Part shown: positions 29,455 to 39,864 of the stretch, piece by piece
How positions within the stretch are numbered: position 1 is the first letter of the stretch
Layout: each line of letters opens with the position of its first letter
Source of the DNA: Trichomonas vaginalis G3
Lineage: Eukaryota > Parabasalia > Trichomonadida > Trichomonadidae
Direction of reading: 5' to 3'
DNA length: 64,000 nt
Assembly: GCF_026262505.1 (NCBI RefSeq)
Contig: NC_067208.1
Span: forward strand, 1,116,001 to 1,180,000
The notes under the pieces: model-generated
The model's input: the letters and a program-made list of their open reading frames with translations, nothing else
What the model was told of the DNA's origin: nothing
Databases searched by the model: none
Made by a program: the position numbers and the translations under genes

Positions 29455-29890
29455 AATCCTCCTGTGTTGTTGTCAAAATGTCATGTTGTCACACTTTTTC
29501 AGAGAAGTTAAATGACCTGTAGCACATGGTAACATGGTAGCACCTTCAGTTCTTCAAAAATAATTCATAACTGCCTTCCTCCTGTGTTGTTGTCACACTT
29601 TTTCAGAGAAGTTAAATGACCTGGTAGCACATGGTAACATGGTAGCACCTTCAGTTCTTCAAAAATAATTCATAACTGCCTTCCTCCTGTGTTGTTGTCA
29701 AAATGTCATGAGTTAAATGACCTGGTAGCACATGGTAACATGGTAGCACCTTCAGTTCTTCAAAAATAATTCATAACTGCCTTCCCCTGCTGTGTTGTCT
29801 AAATGTCATGTTGTCTCACTTTTTCAGAGAAGTTAAATGACCTGGTAGCACATGGTAACATGGTAGCACCTTCAGTTCTTCAAAAATAAG
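29455..29890. repeat. 121-bp tandem repeat, right block, inverted
   Basis: About four copies, some shortened, in reverse orientation to the left and middle blocks (TCCTGTGTTGTTGTC ... GTAGCACATGGTAACATGG ... AATAATTCATAACTGCC). With the left block it brackets the KilA-N plus primase-helicase cassette as an inverted pair. Copies differ by small deletions and point changes, more than in the left block. Confidence 0.92.
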
Positions 29891-29959
29891 TCATTATTGA
29901 ATAACCTGTAAACATTAACGTAAACATTTATTTCTGCAGTTCATTCATTACTTCATTAC

Positions 29960-31930
29960 CTAATTAATTACAAACATAAAATATATTTAGTTCATTCAAT
30001 GAACGCGGTAAGCCTGCAAAGTAGGCTCAAGCACATTCAATAAATGCGGTACCATGCGAATACAGTCATAAATGGAGGCATATAATCTTTACCCAAGCCT
30101 GTTGGATTTGTTGTGAAAATATGTGAATGATTTCCTCCTGGTTCAGTTGGTCGAAAAGTCTTTTTTGCTGAATGGTTATAATCTGGAGATAAAACGTCAT
30201 TGCCAGCATAATATTCTGAGTTGTATAATGGATGGTCTCTTATTGAATGTGTATGATACCTGATGTGTTTGTAGTTCCTGTATGAGTGTGCGGTGGAAGG
30301 TTTGCTTCAGTAATTTTCTTTGAACCACCGGTTTCCTTTGAAGAGTTCGCACAATAGAAGAATTTATCTACAATCTGTTCCCACGCACCAAAACCTAAAA
30401 CTTTTGAAGGATTTGTTGAGTTCATTGACGTATAAATAGAACCAATGGGGTAAATCATCTCAAGAATTGTATTTAATCCATTATGAATATTGAATTTATT
30501 ATATAATATTGAATTTGGGTGAGTATTTAAAACTGGTCTTGTTATCAATATTAACGTATTATTTTTGAAAATTGCTTTTCTAACATCTTGAAATTTTGTG
30601 ATTTCAGACCAGTTTCTTCCATCACTACTGATATTTACTAAATCACCACATCCTAAAGCAATGAAATACCCATCAATATAAAATAAATTTGTAAATCTAT
30701 AATTTTGAGTAAATTTTGGAGTGAATGAATAAACCAATTCCCAATTTGATAAATCCTGTGATAAATAAATATGTCTGTTATAACTTACAGGATATGAATA
30801 GACCATTTCACCTGAAACGAGAACATAAACATTTGATCCATAACATAAAGCTTCAATGTCTCCATCAGCTTGAAAAATTTGTTCAAATTGACCTTGTGAT
30901 ATTGAAGATGATCTATAAATTTTATCATTTTGTAGGATAAAATACATGTTGTTAATGTAATACCACTTACTTGTATAATCAATTTTCAAATCTGATGACA
31001 TCATACTAAACATATAATAATTTATCCCATCCTCACTAATGAAAATTTGATTGACTTCATAAATTAGTACCCATTTATTATTAACACATCTAATAGGATT
31101 ATTTGGATATTTAAATTTAGCATCTTGATTTAAATTACATTTGAACCATTGGATACAATCGAATGAATAACAAGGGCAAAAATCATCTTCAACCGTTATC
31201 ATTCCCATAAATTTACCGTTATTATATTCAACATATAAATTCTTGGATTAATGATTGGCTTTCGTGTATTCAGGATTCAAAACAGATGGAGTAAATGATT
31301 CATATTTTGAAAATCATTTGTTTTAAAAATAATAAAGCACTCCAGCTGTATAAAAAAATACATGGTCACTCCATCGAAACATATCCATTCAAAAGAATCT
31401 ATATCAAAGGTTTTATCTGATGATTTCATAAAATTTAAAAATGGAGGAGTAAAATAGACCTCTGATTGTTTTAATTCAGCGTCAACATATTCCTTATCCG
31501 CTTTCTTCTCTAAACGCAGCAGCAACACATTCCTTATCTGCTTTCTTCTCTAACTTAGTCTTTAATTCAGCGTCAACATATTCCTTATCCGCTTTAAGGT
31601 CTAAACATCCTGAAACCCATCCTGTATCGGCTTTAGTTTTTAAATCTTTGATGTCCATTCATGATACCATTCAACACTTTCTTTAATTTCATTATCTTTT
31701 TCGTTAACATATTCCTTATCCGCTTTCTTTCTCTAACGCAGCAGCAACACATTCCTTATCTGCTTTCTTCATTATGTCATTTAGGAAACCTTTTATGAAT
31801 TCCTCATTTAAATTAAATCTTCCAATCTTCAAAACTTTAGGAAATGCATTTAATGCGTAATATCTCTGTTCTTCTGGTGGAATTGATGTTATATCATCCG
31901 TTATACCTTTAATTTTAGAATTCATAAAAA
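29960..31930 (-). pseudogene. Collar/fibre protein region (Mav2 part)
   Basis: Minus-strand structural gene. The front has repeated fibre motifs (KADKEYVDAEL-type words, several copies at about 31,475-31,780), the same motif as in the Mav1 collar gene. A middle part has W/Y-rich beta segments (WYYINNMYFILQNDKIY, FTNLFYIDGYFIALGCGD, NISSDGRNWSEIT) that look like a beta-propeller/sialidase-type repeat. The end carries the collar domain (YPIGSIYTSMN, FGAWEQIVD, GGSKKITEANLPPHTH). This is a likely receptor-binding fibre. The region is broken in several places. Confidence 0.65.
31475..31780 (-). repeat. Fibre-motif repeats (KADKEYVDAEL)
   Basis: The words encoding KADKEYVDAELK recur about four to five times on the minus strand within some 300 bases, with gaps and degenerate copies. 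They are the in-gene repeats of the fibre shaft, and slippage between them probably drives length change. The plus-strand word is ATTCCTTATCYGCTTTC. Confidence 0.75.
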
Positions 31931-31934
31931 ATTT

Positions 31935-33000
31935 CTTTATATATTGATATCACTGCACCACCCTTGCAAACGAATTCGAAATGGTCATTTTTCAATACTA
32001 TCTCCAATCTCCATATTTCAACCTTTGCGTTTGTTCTGCCGTCTTTGAATTATATGCATATATGGCGTATGTAATGGTCTGAGGGACCTGGGTGCTTTGT
32101 GCCTTAAGTTGTTTGTGGTTGCTGTTGTTTAATCATTTATTATGATTTAAAAATAAATATTTAATGTTATCTCATCAGCTATTTTTTCTATTTGAAATTG
32201 CCATAATATTTCATTCATGAATTCTAAATCACAATCAAATAGGTCAGTTACTCTAAATTTAATATTTGATAAATCTTTGTGAATGAAGAATAAATGAATT
32301 CCCAGATAATTGAAACGGATATGATAAAGAAAATGTGTTTAAGTTGATGGATAAAATGTTTGTATTGATGGGTAAGAGTTATGGTCTAATGTTTGATGTG
32401 AAAATCTCATTGGGTATTAACTTTATCACATTTGATTAAAATGAAATTGAACCAGTGTCAGAATACAAAACATCCCCAACATCTTTTTCAAAATTTAATA
32501 TCCCCAACAATGAACGAAGATGAGGAGTACAAAATTTAATTTTCAGCGGGAATTTAATAAGGTTATTTATTTCATCAAGTTCAAAAAGTTTTTCAGGTTT
32601 TGATTTAAAATTTTCTTCATACCACACGATAAATGATTCATTTAAATAACTTAAAATCATGTTAATATCCCATTTCGTTATCACATTATTTATATACATA
32701 TCATACGTTTTTTCAAGGTCATCTTAATAAATGATATATAATCTGAAGGGTCTAAAAGAATGGATTAAATTTACCACTCACAGAAACGAGAGTAACATTA
32801 TAAATTCCGCTAACTGTTAAATTTAATTCACAGTTATTATTCGAAATAATATTGATAATTGAACATTTTTATTACGATTAAAAATATTGGTAAAGCGTTA
32901 TTTTCCAGTGATAAATAAACTAGAATAAGATTACCTCAAGAATTCATAAATTCAACGAATAAGAAATTCATTCATGTTATAAATTTTAGTGTTTTCAGAA
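31935..33000 (-). pseudogene. Eroded Mav2 structural-gene region
   Basis: Short minus-strand traces, the longest at about 32,436-32,699 (WDINMILSYLNESFIVWYEE ... FPLKIKFCTPHLRSLLGIL). No family was recognised. The rest is AT-rich with no firm reading frame. It probably represents one or two lost virion-side genes between the fibre gene and the small genes at 33 kb. Confidence 0.35.
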
Positions 33001-33011
33001 AATATGAGTCA

Positions 33012-33365
33012 ATGTCATATTCATCAACAGGTTATATTTCACTTCATTCAAATTTAGTTCAATCAAACCCATATAATGACCATTTCATAAGATTTTCAGA
33101 TGGTATTAAAAATGTAATTGATAGATTAAAATATGAACAGATTGACAATATCGAATTTTTGGAATTTTGGTTTAAATATCCCGATGGAAAAAAGATTGAA
33201 GTTAAAGATAAAGCTGATACTATAACAAAAACAATTACAATGACCGATCCAGATAGTGGGGAACAAAAAGAAATAAAACAAACGATAGAAACCGGTGAAA
33301 GGTCAATTATTATTGATTATGATTCAAAGGATTATTATTCGATAATGTTAATGCTTGAATATTAA
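33012..33365 (+). CDS. Small Mav2 protein, plus strand
   Basis: A roughly 115-residue beta-rich protein. It reads SSTGYISLHSNLVQSNPYND, then IDNIEFLEFWFKYPDGKKIE and a threonine-rich strand (TITKTITMTDPDSGEQ), ending in YSIMLMLEY. Its stop overlaps the end of the convergent 33362-33703 gene. An upstream TTG-free ATG at 33012 is used. The function is unknown, possibly capsid-associated. Confidence 0.4.
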   Translation: MSYSSTGYISLHSNLVQSNPYNDHFIRFSDGIKNVIDRLKYEQIDNIEFLEFWFKYPDGKKIEVKDKADTITKTITMTDPDSGEQKEIKQTIETGERSIIIDYDSKDYYSIMLMLEY

Positions 33366-34030
33366 ATAGCCTTAACAATGAATTTTTCAAGTGATATTTT
33401 ATATTCATCAACTATTTTATTATAAATATCATTATATGTTAAATGAAGTTCAGTTGTTGTTCCGTTCTTTGATATCTTAATTGTGCTAATATCCTTTATA
33501 GGATTTATTTTTGCAACTGTTCCGCAGCATGAAACCTCATCATCTATGAAAAATTGAATCTTAACGTCTGAATCTTGAACATCACAAAGAATGGCGATAA
33601 TGTGAATTAATGATTCATAAGGTAAAATAATTAAACCGGATTGATCAATTAAATTTATTATTGAATCATAATTATTAATTATTATATCACGGTAAATTTT
33701 CATTAATTCAGAATTAATGTCTATTTTATATGGCGCATTGCGACTGGAATCGTAGATTCCTGGGTTCTCGATGTTTGATGAAAGAGGTGGGGGTATGTTG
33801 GATAAGTGGGAATTTCAACAGGTTCTTTACCGGGTTCAGATAAAATGATTGGGTCTCCATCTTCTTTATTTTGCTCCTCCTCCTTTTTCGGTAAGTCACG
33901 AGTTAATTCAGGCTAACATTAACTTTAACATTTTGAATAATTCGTGATTTATCATCATTTACGTTATAACCAACCGTAATCTCTGCTTTTGCGTTAGTGT
34001 TCTTTTGACTTGTGAAACGTCTTCTCATTT
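33362..34030 (-). pseudogene. Two small Mav2 virion-side genes, minus strand
   Basis: The left part (33,362-33,703) encodes a compact alpha/beta protein starting MKIYRDIIINNYDSIINLID with a DSDVKIQFFIDDEV segment. The right part begins at an ATG near 34,028 (MRRRFTSQKNTNAKAEITV) with a basic N-terminus. Neither was recognised. The first faces the 33012 gene tail to tail; the second is damaged. Confidence 0.35.
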
Positions 34031-34174
34031 ATAATTGAATAAAAAAAAGAAAAATATATTTAAAGTTTTATTTAATTGTTACGGTAATATCCCAAGGTTC
34101 ATCATTGTTTGCTTATACTTTCTTTGTAACTGCACCAATTATGTTATTGATATTGCTTTGAGTTTCTTCCAGTC

Positions 34175-34867
34175 TTATTTATCATTTACAATATCTTTAA
34201 TCATTTCATTACATGCATTCTTAAAACCATCTGATTTTTCTAATTTACGTCTATCACTTTCTTTAATTAAATCAAAGTTATAACCTTGTTGAGAATAAAG
34301 TGGTTTCTTTATCAATTCCTTGAACGCTTCTGAAAGTGAAGATGAAGAAATTCTTGCCACTTGAATTGGTTTAAATTCTGCTTTCATTGCTTCTTTCTGT
34401 TCATTGAACACTGGATCGAATAAAGCAACTTTAAAGAATTTCTTAGCTGGAATTTCAGGTCTAATATTTGCATATTGACCATCAAACTGATTAACATATC
34501 GTGGTAATTCATCCGGTCCCTCTTCAATAGCATTTAATTCTTCATTGAAATAAGAATATGGATTATGACGGTATGAATTAATTGAACCATTTTCACCTTC
34601 TCCAATGTATTGTTTAACAGCTTTTCCATTTTCATCAAATTGCATAGGATAACGTTCATTATATGCTTTACGTTTAGGATAATCGGATACAGTTAATTTA
34701 TAACCATTTATGACTTTAATATTACCTTGACCATCAGTAACGAAAACTTCATTTATACCATCAGGTTTTCCATTTGGACCCGTAATGTCTTCTTCGTGTG
34801 CTTCCCAATTTGGACCATGACGTTTGGCATATGCTTGAGCTTCTGGTAATGTTAAAACGTTTCTCAT
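34175..34867 (-). CDS. Mav2 virion-side protein with calcium-loop-like motif
   Basis: A 230-residue protein with [20 protein letters not shown] and [20 protein letters not shown] near residues 20-58, a D-x-x-G-x-x-D/N rich pattern that looks like a calcium-binding loop. [12 protein letters not shown] segment follows. A proline/asparagine-rich centre and a basic helical C-terminus complete it. Proteins with this N-terminal block occur among structural proteins of large DNA viruses, but I cannot name a family. Its start overlaps the small upstream gene (34864-35013) by an ATGA. Confidence 0.5.
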   Translation of the reverse strand: MRNVLTLPEAQAYAKRHGPNWEAHEEDITGPNGKPDGINEVFVTDGQGNIKVINGYKLTVSDYPKRKAYNERYPMQFDENGKAVKQYIGEGENGSINSYRHNPYSYFNEELNAIEEGPDELPRYVNQFDGQYANIRPEIPAKKFFKVALFDPVFNEQKEAMKAEFKPIQVARISSSSLSEAFKELIKKPLYSQQGYNFDLIKESDRRKLEKSDGFKNACNEMIKDIVNDK

Positions 34868-35013
34868 TTGTTTACATCTTTTTGAAGACCAGCAACAATA
34901 TGAACTAATTCTTTCATTCCATCTGGAACTTTCATAGTTCTATTATAATATGCACCCTTTTTGTTTGTCCCTTGTTTTAATGGAACCTGTAGAAGATTTG
35001 CTATTTCTGTCAT
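34864..35013 (-). CDS. Very small Mav2 ORF, 49 aa
   Basis: Starts [19 protein letters not shown] and ends in [16 protein letters not shown]. It overlaps the downstream 34175-34867 gene by an ATGA and is preceded by a TTTTTATTTATAATTAAAC start context on the minus strand. The tight coupling makes it credible despite its size. The function is unknown. Confidence 0.45.
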   Translation of the reverse strand: MTEIANLLQVPLKQGTNKKGAYYNRTMKVPDGMKELVHIVAGLQKDVNK

Positions 35014-35053
35014 GTTTAATTATAAATAAAAAATAAAAATTAATTATAAAAAG

Positions 35054-35878
35054 TTAATCAAATTTAACACCTCCTTTATTTAAATCAACTATTATTTTTC
35101 CATGTTCACCTAATTGCTGATATTGTGTGTAAAGTTCATTAATGCTCATTGGTAAATTCACTTGATAAAGCATAACGTTCAACTGTTGATGACTAAACCC
35201 ACTGAAAATGAAAAGTGTTGATAGATTTGATTTAATGTTTGTGCTTAATGCTTTGAAATATTGAACAGCCATAAAGAATGAACACTGAATGTGTCGACAT
35301 TGAGTTAATAACTGATTAAAATATGATTTCTCATTTGTTATTAGTTTTGATTTCACTGCATCATCTAGAAAAATGAGTGAATGCAAAAATTCTCTATCAA
35401 AATTTGAAATAGAAAGTGTTTCAAATAATTCATCTCGTTTATCAATAATTTTATCCTCTAATCCTTGCTTCTTGATTGTATTATATAATTCTTTATACAT
35501 TAAAAAGTTTTTTAAATAATCTTCTGCTTCTTCTTGTGATAAATAAATAATTGGAATTTTGATTAAATGCTTTAAAGATTCAAATGTATCATCTGAAGGT
35601 GAACCTGAACGGTTGATATAAATTAACACATGTGAATGGGGGGAAGTGTTAGCAATAATGATAATTTGTTTTAATATCGTTAATGTTTTACCTTTATTTT
35701 GTTTACCAATTGCTGCAGTGATTGAATTTAAGTAACATTCAGAATATGGAATTTTCATTAATTTTTCCTTAGATAGAGCATTTCTATTATCACTCAATGC
35801 TTCATTAATCATATCATCTACGTATGTATTATATACTCCGCTAATTCTTCATAAGGGGTGGATGAATTTAAATCCATT
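35054..35878 (-). pseudogene. FtsK/HerA-type packaging ATPase region (Mav2 part)
   Basis: The genome-packaging ATPase of the A32-like family, which pumps element DNA into capsids. The Walker A motif is AAIGKQNKGKT (about residues 33-43 of the main frame) and Walker B is HSLIFLDDAV (about 142-151). A conserved glutamine-rich segment (LLTQCRHIQCSFFMAVQYFK) and a sensor-like TLFIFSG follow, ending GKIIVDLNKGGVKFD. Order and spacing are right for Polintons. The start context TTTATTTTTGATTAAATG lies at the upstream ATG. The region is broken near its front. Confidence 0.8.
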
Positions 35879-36029
35879 TAATCAAAAATAAATTTATAAT
35901 TTTAAACATTTCTATTCATCAATATTTCATCATATGAACTTCTATACTGTGGTGGTGTACCTGTTGGATGATATTTCAAACCTTCGTCCGGTGTCCATGC
36001 CAATACGTAGTCCTAGTAAACCAAACCTG

Positions 36030-37535
36030 AGGAGGATTTGTCACCTTTGAACAGTAAGTGTCATTTTCACCCGAATGATTGGATAAGCTTTCACTTGTAC
36101 TGTAACTTGTGAATTGAAAGTTTCTAATCCATCAAAGAATATACCCGCTCCATCACGTTGAACTGGAATAGTGCATAAGAATGAAGTTTGGTCTTTCCAT
36201 GTTCTAGCTAATGGTGTGCCATTATCATCATTCAGTGGTCTAGTTAATGAGTCCTCGTATTCTTCCGTGCATTCATTCACTCCATCTAAATCAGAAGCTT
36301 GAAGCATACGTGTAAAGAATATATCACCCACTGTTGTCATCGCTTGATCGGGGAAGTTTCTGGAATCTATAGTGACCTGAAGACCTCGAAGCATTGGATT
36401 TTCTAAAACTGTTCTTTGCATTGCATTCTTCGGAAATGTTAACACAACATCTGTAACATTATGAAGAGCGTATGAGAAATCTGAGCTAATACCTTCAGGA
36501 GTGATGCAATCTCCATTTAGTGAACGAACGTCAATATGTTGAGCTGGAATCATGAATGGATCTTCCTTACTAATAAACGTGGTATTGCTTTAATTGATTC
36601 TTCAATTAAACCGTATCCTGGTGTAATGCATTTATCCTCTAAAACTTCCATCTTTGTGCATGAAATAATAATTATCAACTGTTGCGTCAGCAGATGTAGC
36701 GGCTAAGCTTGTAATTAATTTGGCAGGAAGTCCGATTTGTTGGAATTTGCGATCATATTTATAAACATGATTCATAATCTTTTCATAATTTTCATCAGTT
36801 ATCTTTTCATAAACATAATTTTGTAAATCAGCAACTCTTAACGGGTCAACCTGACAAAATACTAAAGTATCCCTGAAAACATAATATTTAAGAATGATTT
36901 CACCAAATGATTTAGGATAATCATCGAACGCCTGAAATGCTAACAAATCATTTACCGGAATAATCATATCAAAAGTGACATCAACTTCTTCATTTGCGTT
37001 CTTGAAAACTTCTGAAGGGTCAATATATTTACCACATACTGAGTTATCATATTTTTGAACATTATTATATAACGAATGAACAGACTTTTTAACTTTCCTT
37101 TCTTTTTGGTTTATATGTTGCAAATGCGAAAGATTCACGGGCGCAATCCATCTGAAGATAACCGGCATCACCTCTTTCGGTTTCTACTTCTAATTGTTTA
37201 AAGCTTTGATTTGATGATTTGTAACCAACGAATAAACGCATGCATTTAAAAGCGGCATCACATGTGAAAGCTTTATTTGAAACTAGAGTTGCTTTAACTT
37301 TGCGTTTAATATATGTGTCACCTAATTGGTTCACATCATGAGCTGGATTTGTAATTCTTAAATGAGTTTGTTTATCATCAAAATATGGAGCATCAGAGTC
37401 ATAGCATGAACTTTCAAGTTCTCTATAATATCTTCTACCGTCATTCTTTGCGAATATTTCATTTATCTTTTCGAATGAATGAAACACATTTCCATTAATC
37501 GGTTTAGTGTTTGGCACCAAATAGTTAGTCGTCAT
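36030..37535 (-). pseudogene. Major capsid-type protein region (Mav2 part)
   Basis: About 1.5 kb on the minus strand. The front reads MTTNYLVPNTKPINGNVFHS and has a strand-rich core (KRKVKATLVSNKAFTCDAAF). The middle has VDVTFDMIIPVNDLLAFQAF and FGEIILKYYVFRDTLVFCQV, and the end has DVVLTFPKNAMQRTVLENPM, a TMLRGLQVTI-type strand and QVTVQVKAYPIIRVKMTLTV. Size and two successive beta-barrel-like halves fit the double-jelly-roll major capsid protein. It follows the packaging ATPase, as usual in Polintons. The region is broken in a few places. Confidence 0.65.
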
Positions 37536-37604
37536 TTATTATTAAATAAAAAATCAAAATTAAAAGATGAAAATGAATTTTTAATTTTAATGAAATAATC
37601 AACT

Positions 37605-37820
37605 ATGGCTGCAGGATTCTTTAAAAAACTGTGGGATAAAGTAAAAAGAGGAGCGCATAAAGTTTGGGAAACAATGAAGAAAGGAGCAAATTGGATATTT
37701 AAGAATAAAGAAGCAATTAGTGACGTTGCTGAATCAATAACGCCAAAAGCCGCCCCAATAAGAGAAATATTAAATAAAGGAGAAAAAGTTTATCAAAGAC
37801 TTCAACCGATACTAAGATAA
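37605..37820 (+). CDS. Small MAAGFFKKLWD protein A
   Basis: A 71-residue basic amphipathic protein: MAAGFFKKLWDKVKRGAHKV, then a tryptophan-rich helix and an Ala/Pro-rich end. It shares its first eleven residues exactly with the convergent gene at 37844-38080. The Gly-Phe-Phe-Lys-Lys-Leu-Trp start resembles membrane-active peptides and the amphipathic helix of adenovirus protein VI, which breaks endosomes. A virion entry role is a hypothesis. Confidence 0.55.
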   Translation: MAAGFFKKLWDKVKRGAHKVWETMKKGANWIFKNKEAISDVAESITPKAAPIREILNKGEKVYQRLQPILR

Positions 37821-37843
37821 AAATAATATTTATTTATTTTCCA

Positions 37844-38080
37844 CTATTTACCTCCTATTTTATTAAGTATTCCTTCAGCAATTCCACCAATTGCGTTACC
37901 TGCTTGTGCTCCCATTGCCGGATTACCTGCTTTAGTACCTAATACTCCACCTATGATAGTTCCTGCCGTTTTCGCTACTGGTGCCAAAAAGTTTGCAACG
38001 GGTTTAATAATCTTTTTATGAACCCAACCTACAGCTTTCTTAATTCCATCCCATAATTTTTTAAAGAATCCTGCCGCCAT
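37844..38080 (-). CDS. Small MAAGFFKKLWD protein B
   Basis: A 78-residue paralogue of the 37605-37820 protein, with the same N-terminal MAAGFFKKLWD followed by KKAVGWVHKKIIKPVANF. It ends in a glycine/alanine-rich hydrophobic segment (GTIIGGVLGTKAGNPAMGAQ) that could insert into a membrane. The two genes face each other tail to tail, 23 bp apart, and diverge after the shared start, so the N-terminal helix is the conserved part. Confidence 0.55.
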   Translation of the reverse strand: MAAGFFKKLWDGIKKAVGWVHKKIIKPVANFLAPVAKTAGTIIGGVLGTKAGNPAMGAQAGNAIGGIAEGILNKIGGK

Positions 38081-38168
38081 TTCTGATTTAATATTAATTA
38101 AAAAATATATTTCATCACTTATATTCTAATTTTTATTTAATGATAAATGAAACCGATTTTAAAAATAA

Positions 38169-38513
38169 ATGAAACAGGAGGAAGAAATAAATGAAAGTGA
38201 AAATGTTCAACAAAAAATAAACGTTGTTAAACCAATTACTGAAATAAAAATTTTTTCATCTGTTGAAGAATTTAATGACTATTATGCTAATAATAAAAAA
38301 TTATTTGAAGAATTGACAACGTGTAAATTGAATAAAATGTTTAAAGTTGATGGATTCAAAATTTCAAAAATAAAAGGAGTGGTTAGTTTGAAATCTATTC
38401 CTCAATCAAGAATCACCTCATTAATGAAAATAGATGATTTAACAAAAAGAATAGAAATTATTGAAGAGCGAATAAATCAAATTATTGATTTCATAAATTC
38501 AAATAATCATTAG
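38169..38513 (+). CDS. Mav2 last ORF, 114 aa coiled-coil protein
   Basis: It ends one base before the right terminal repeat. It has an acidic N-terminus, a central domain (IKIFSSVEEFNDYYANNKKL, MFKVDGFKISKIKGVVSLKS) and a C-terminal coiled coil (DLTKRIEIIEERINQIIDFI). It was not recognised. Its position at the element edge mirrors the 18129-19241 gene at the other end. It is uninterrupted. Confidence 0.5.
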   Translation: MKQEEEINESENVQQKINVVKPITEIKIFSSVEEFNDYYANNKKLFEELTTCKLNKMFKVDGFKISKIKGVVSLKSIPQSRITSLMKIDDLTKRIEIIEERINQIIDFINSNNH

Positions 38514-38898
38514 TTTCTAATTTATTTTTCTCATTTATGAGGTCTTTGATTATGACTCCATTGATTCCATTCAGGATTTAAACAATGTTTAATTAATCGC
38601 GGAATATCTGACATCATCTATATATAGCTTCTTTTATAAGTGATGAAATATAAATTATTTTAAAATTAATGTTAATTTTTTTAATGTGTTTATTTCGTTA
38701 TGTATGGGCTGAGTGTAAATGTCTTACAATTTTGAAAATTTTTTAAATCTTGATTTATTCAAAAACGTAAGAATAAAAACCGTAAGAATCATACATTTTT
38801 TACTTCATATGTTAAAAAAAATGATACAAAATCGTTCAATATTGTATGAATTCTTACGTTTACAAAAAAAGTCACACAACCCTTCAACATATACTACT
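38514..38898 (-). repeat. Mav2 right terminal inverted repeat, 385 bp
   Basis: Reverse complement of 17617-18001, with the same length and the same internal ACGTAAGAAT words, ending ...ATATACTACT. A 62-codon frame runs out through both repeats and is a by-product of the repeat. Confidence 0.93.
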
Positions 38899-38904
38899 TA
38901 CGTT
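38899..38904. repeat. Target-site duplication TACGTT, right
   Basis: Identical to 17611-17616 and directly outside the right terminal repeat. The pre-insertion site was therefore a single TACGTT in AT-rich non-coding DNA. Confidence 0.93.
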
Positions 38905-39864
38905 TAGATGAAAATAAGTGATTTTGGTTGAAATAAAAATTATTATTTGCTTACAGCTATCAAATAGATTTTTGCTATTTTGATTAAAATTTGTTAATCA
39001 AATTAATAAATTTTTTCTAAATATCTTAAATATCTGGATCACTCACATATACAATGAATTGAACGATAAAAATAATACAAACTCAACTAAGTTTCCTGTC
39101 TTTCAACTAAAAAAAATTATGCAAATTAAATTAAATTGTTTATTCAAATATAAAACAAAGATGAAGTAATTACAGTTATCATAAACTTTATGAATAACTC
39201 TGTAATTGGTTCAGATTTTCGTAAAACTATTTTTATTAATATCGATAAGAATACGTTTACCTACTATCACAACATATCGATAAACAAGAGTAGAGTGATT
39301 TTATCATCGAAACTTTTTAAAAGCTGTAAGCTGGAAGGAAAAATCTTTTTTTCTGAGTTAGTTGTAGAACTATTGATGCACGAGTTATCATTGTGATGTA
39401 GAAGGATGTCAATGTACTGACTGAAGGATATGAAGTGAATTGAATTTCATTGAATTTCAATTTGATCAAAATTTGTTGAAATGATATGAATGTGTCAACA
39501 TCTGTATCACTCTCTTTCACTCCTTCCCTATTCTTTCGAGAACGAAGCTAGCTCAGCTTTCGCTGAGCGAATTGACACTTTTGATGCCCTAAACGTACAT
39601 GCTCTCAAATTTATCGAAAAAAATTATACCACCTAAACTAGTATATTCTTATTTTAAATATGATATTATCCTTAGAATCCACACTAGAATATATTTAAAT
39701 CAACTTTTAAAAAAGTTCGAATCCTGCGCGTCTCACTTTTTAAATTTTCGAAAAGGAAAATTATATTCTCCTAAAATGAAAACAATTTTCCGAATTGACA
39801 TCCTTATATGTGAACAAAAAATATGTTACAATGTAGCGGGATGAAATCTGAGTGCGGCCTGGGG
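38905..39864. other. Spacer between Mav2 and the hairpin array
   Basis: AT-rich with no firm gene. A 68-codon frame at 39190-39396 (starting MNNSVIGSDFRKTIFINIDK) has a plausible folded composition and could be the start of a lost gene of the type that begins Trichomonas ankyrin-repeat proteins; this is a weak guess. A GCTCAGC-TTTC-GCTGAGC hairpin lies near 39,553-39,570. GTTCGAATCC at 39,716 resembles a B box but has no A box. Confidence 0.5.

Larger units (their letters stand above)
17617..38898. mobile_element. Maverick/Polinton element 2 (Mav2), full length
   Basis: A 21,282-bp virus-like DNA transposon bounded by 385-bp terminal inverted repeats that start AGTAGTATATG and by a TACGTT 6-bp duplication. 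It carries polymerase B, integrase, packaging ATPase, capsid proteins, collar/fibre protein and an accessory replication cassette; a mariner (about 1.3 kb) is nested inside. The outer genes read from the left end (replication side) and from the right end (virion side) toward the middle. The terminal repeats look identical by eye and the duplication is perfect, so insertion is recent. The coding body is nevertheless broken in about ten or more places, which suggests that it moved using proteins supplied by another copy. Confidence 0.95.

Noticed and set aside
29455-29890. The inverted 121-bp blocks could be terminal repeats of a separate transposon.
   Set aside because: A third copy lies in the middle, the copies are tandem and unequal, and no target duplication was found. 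A mobile cassette is kept as a hypothesis only.
39710-39745. GTTCGAATCC resembles a tRNA B box.
   Set aside because: No A box lies at a sensible distance upstream and no cloverleaf forms.
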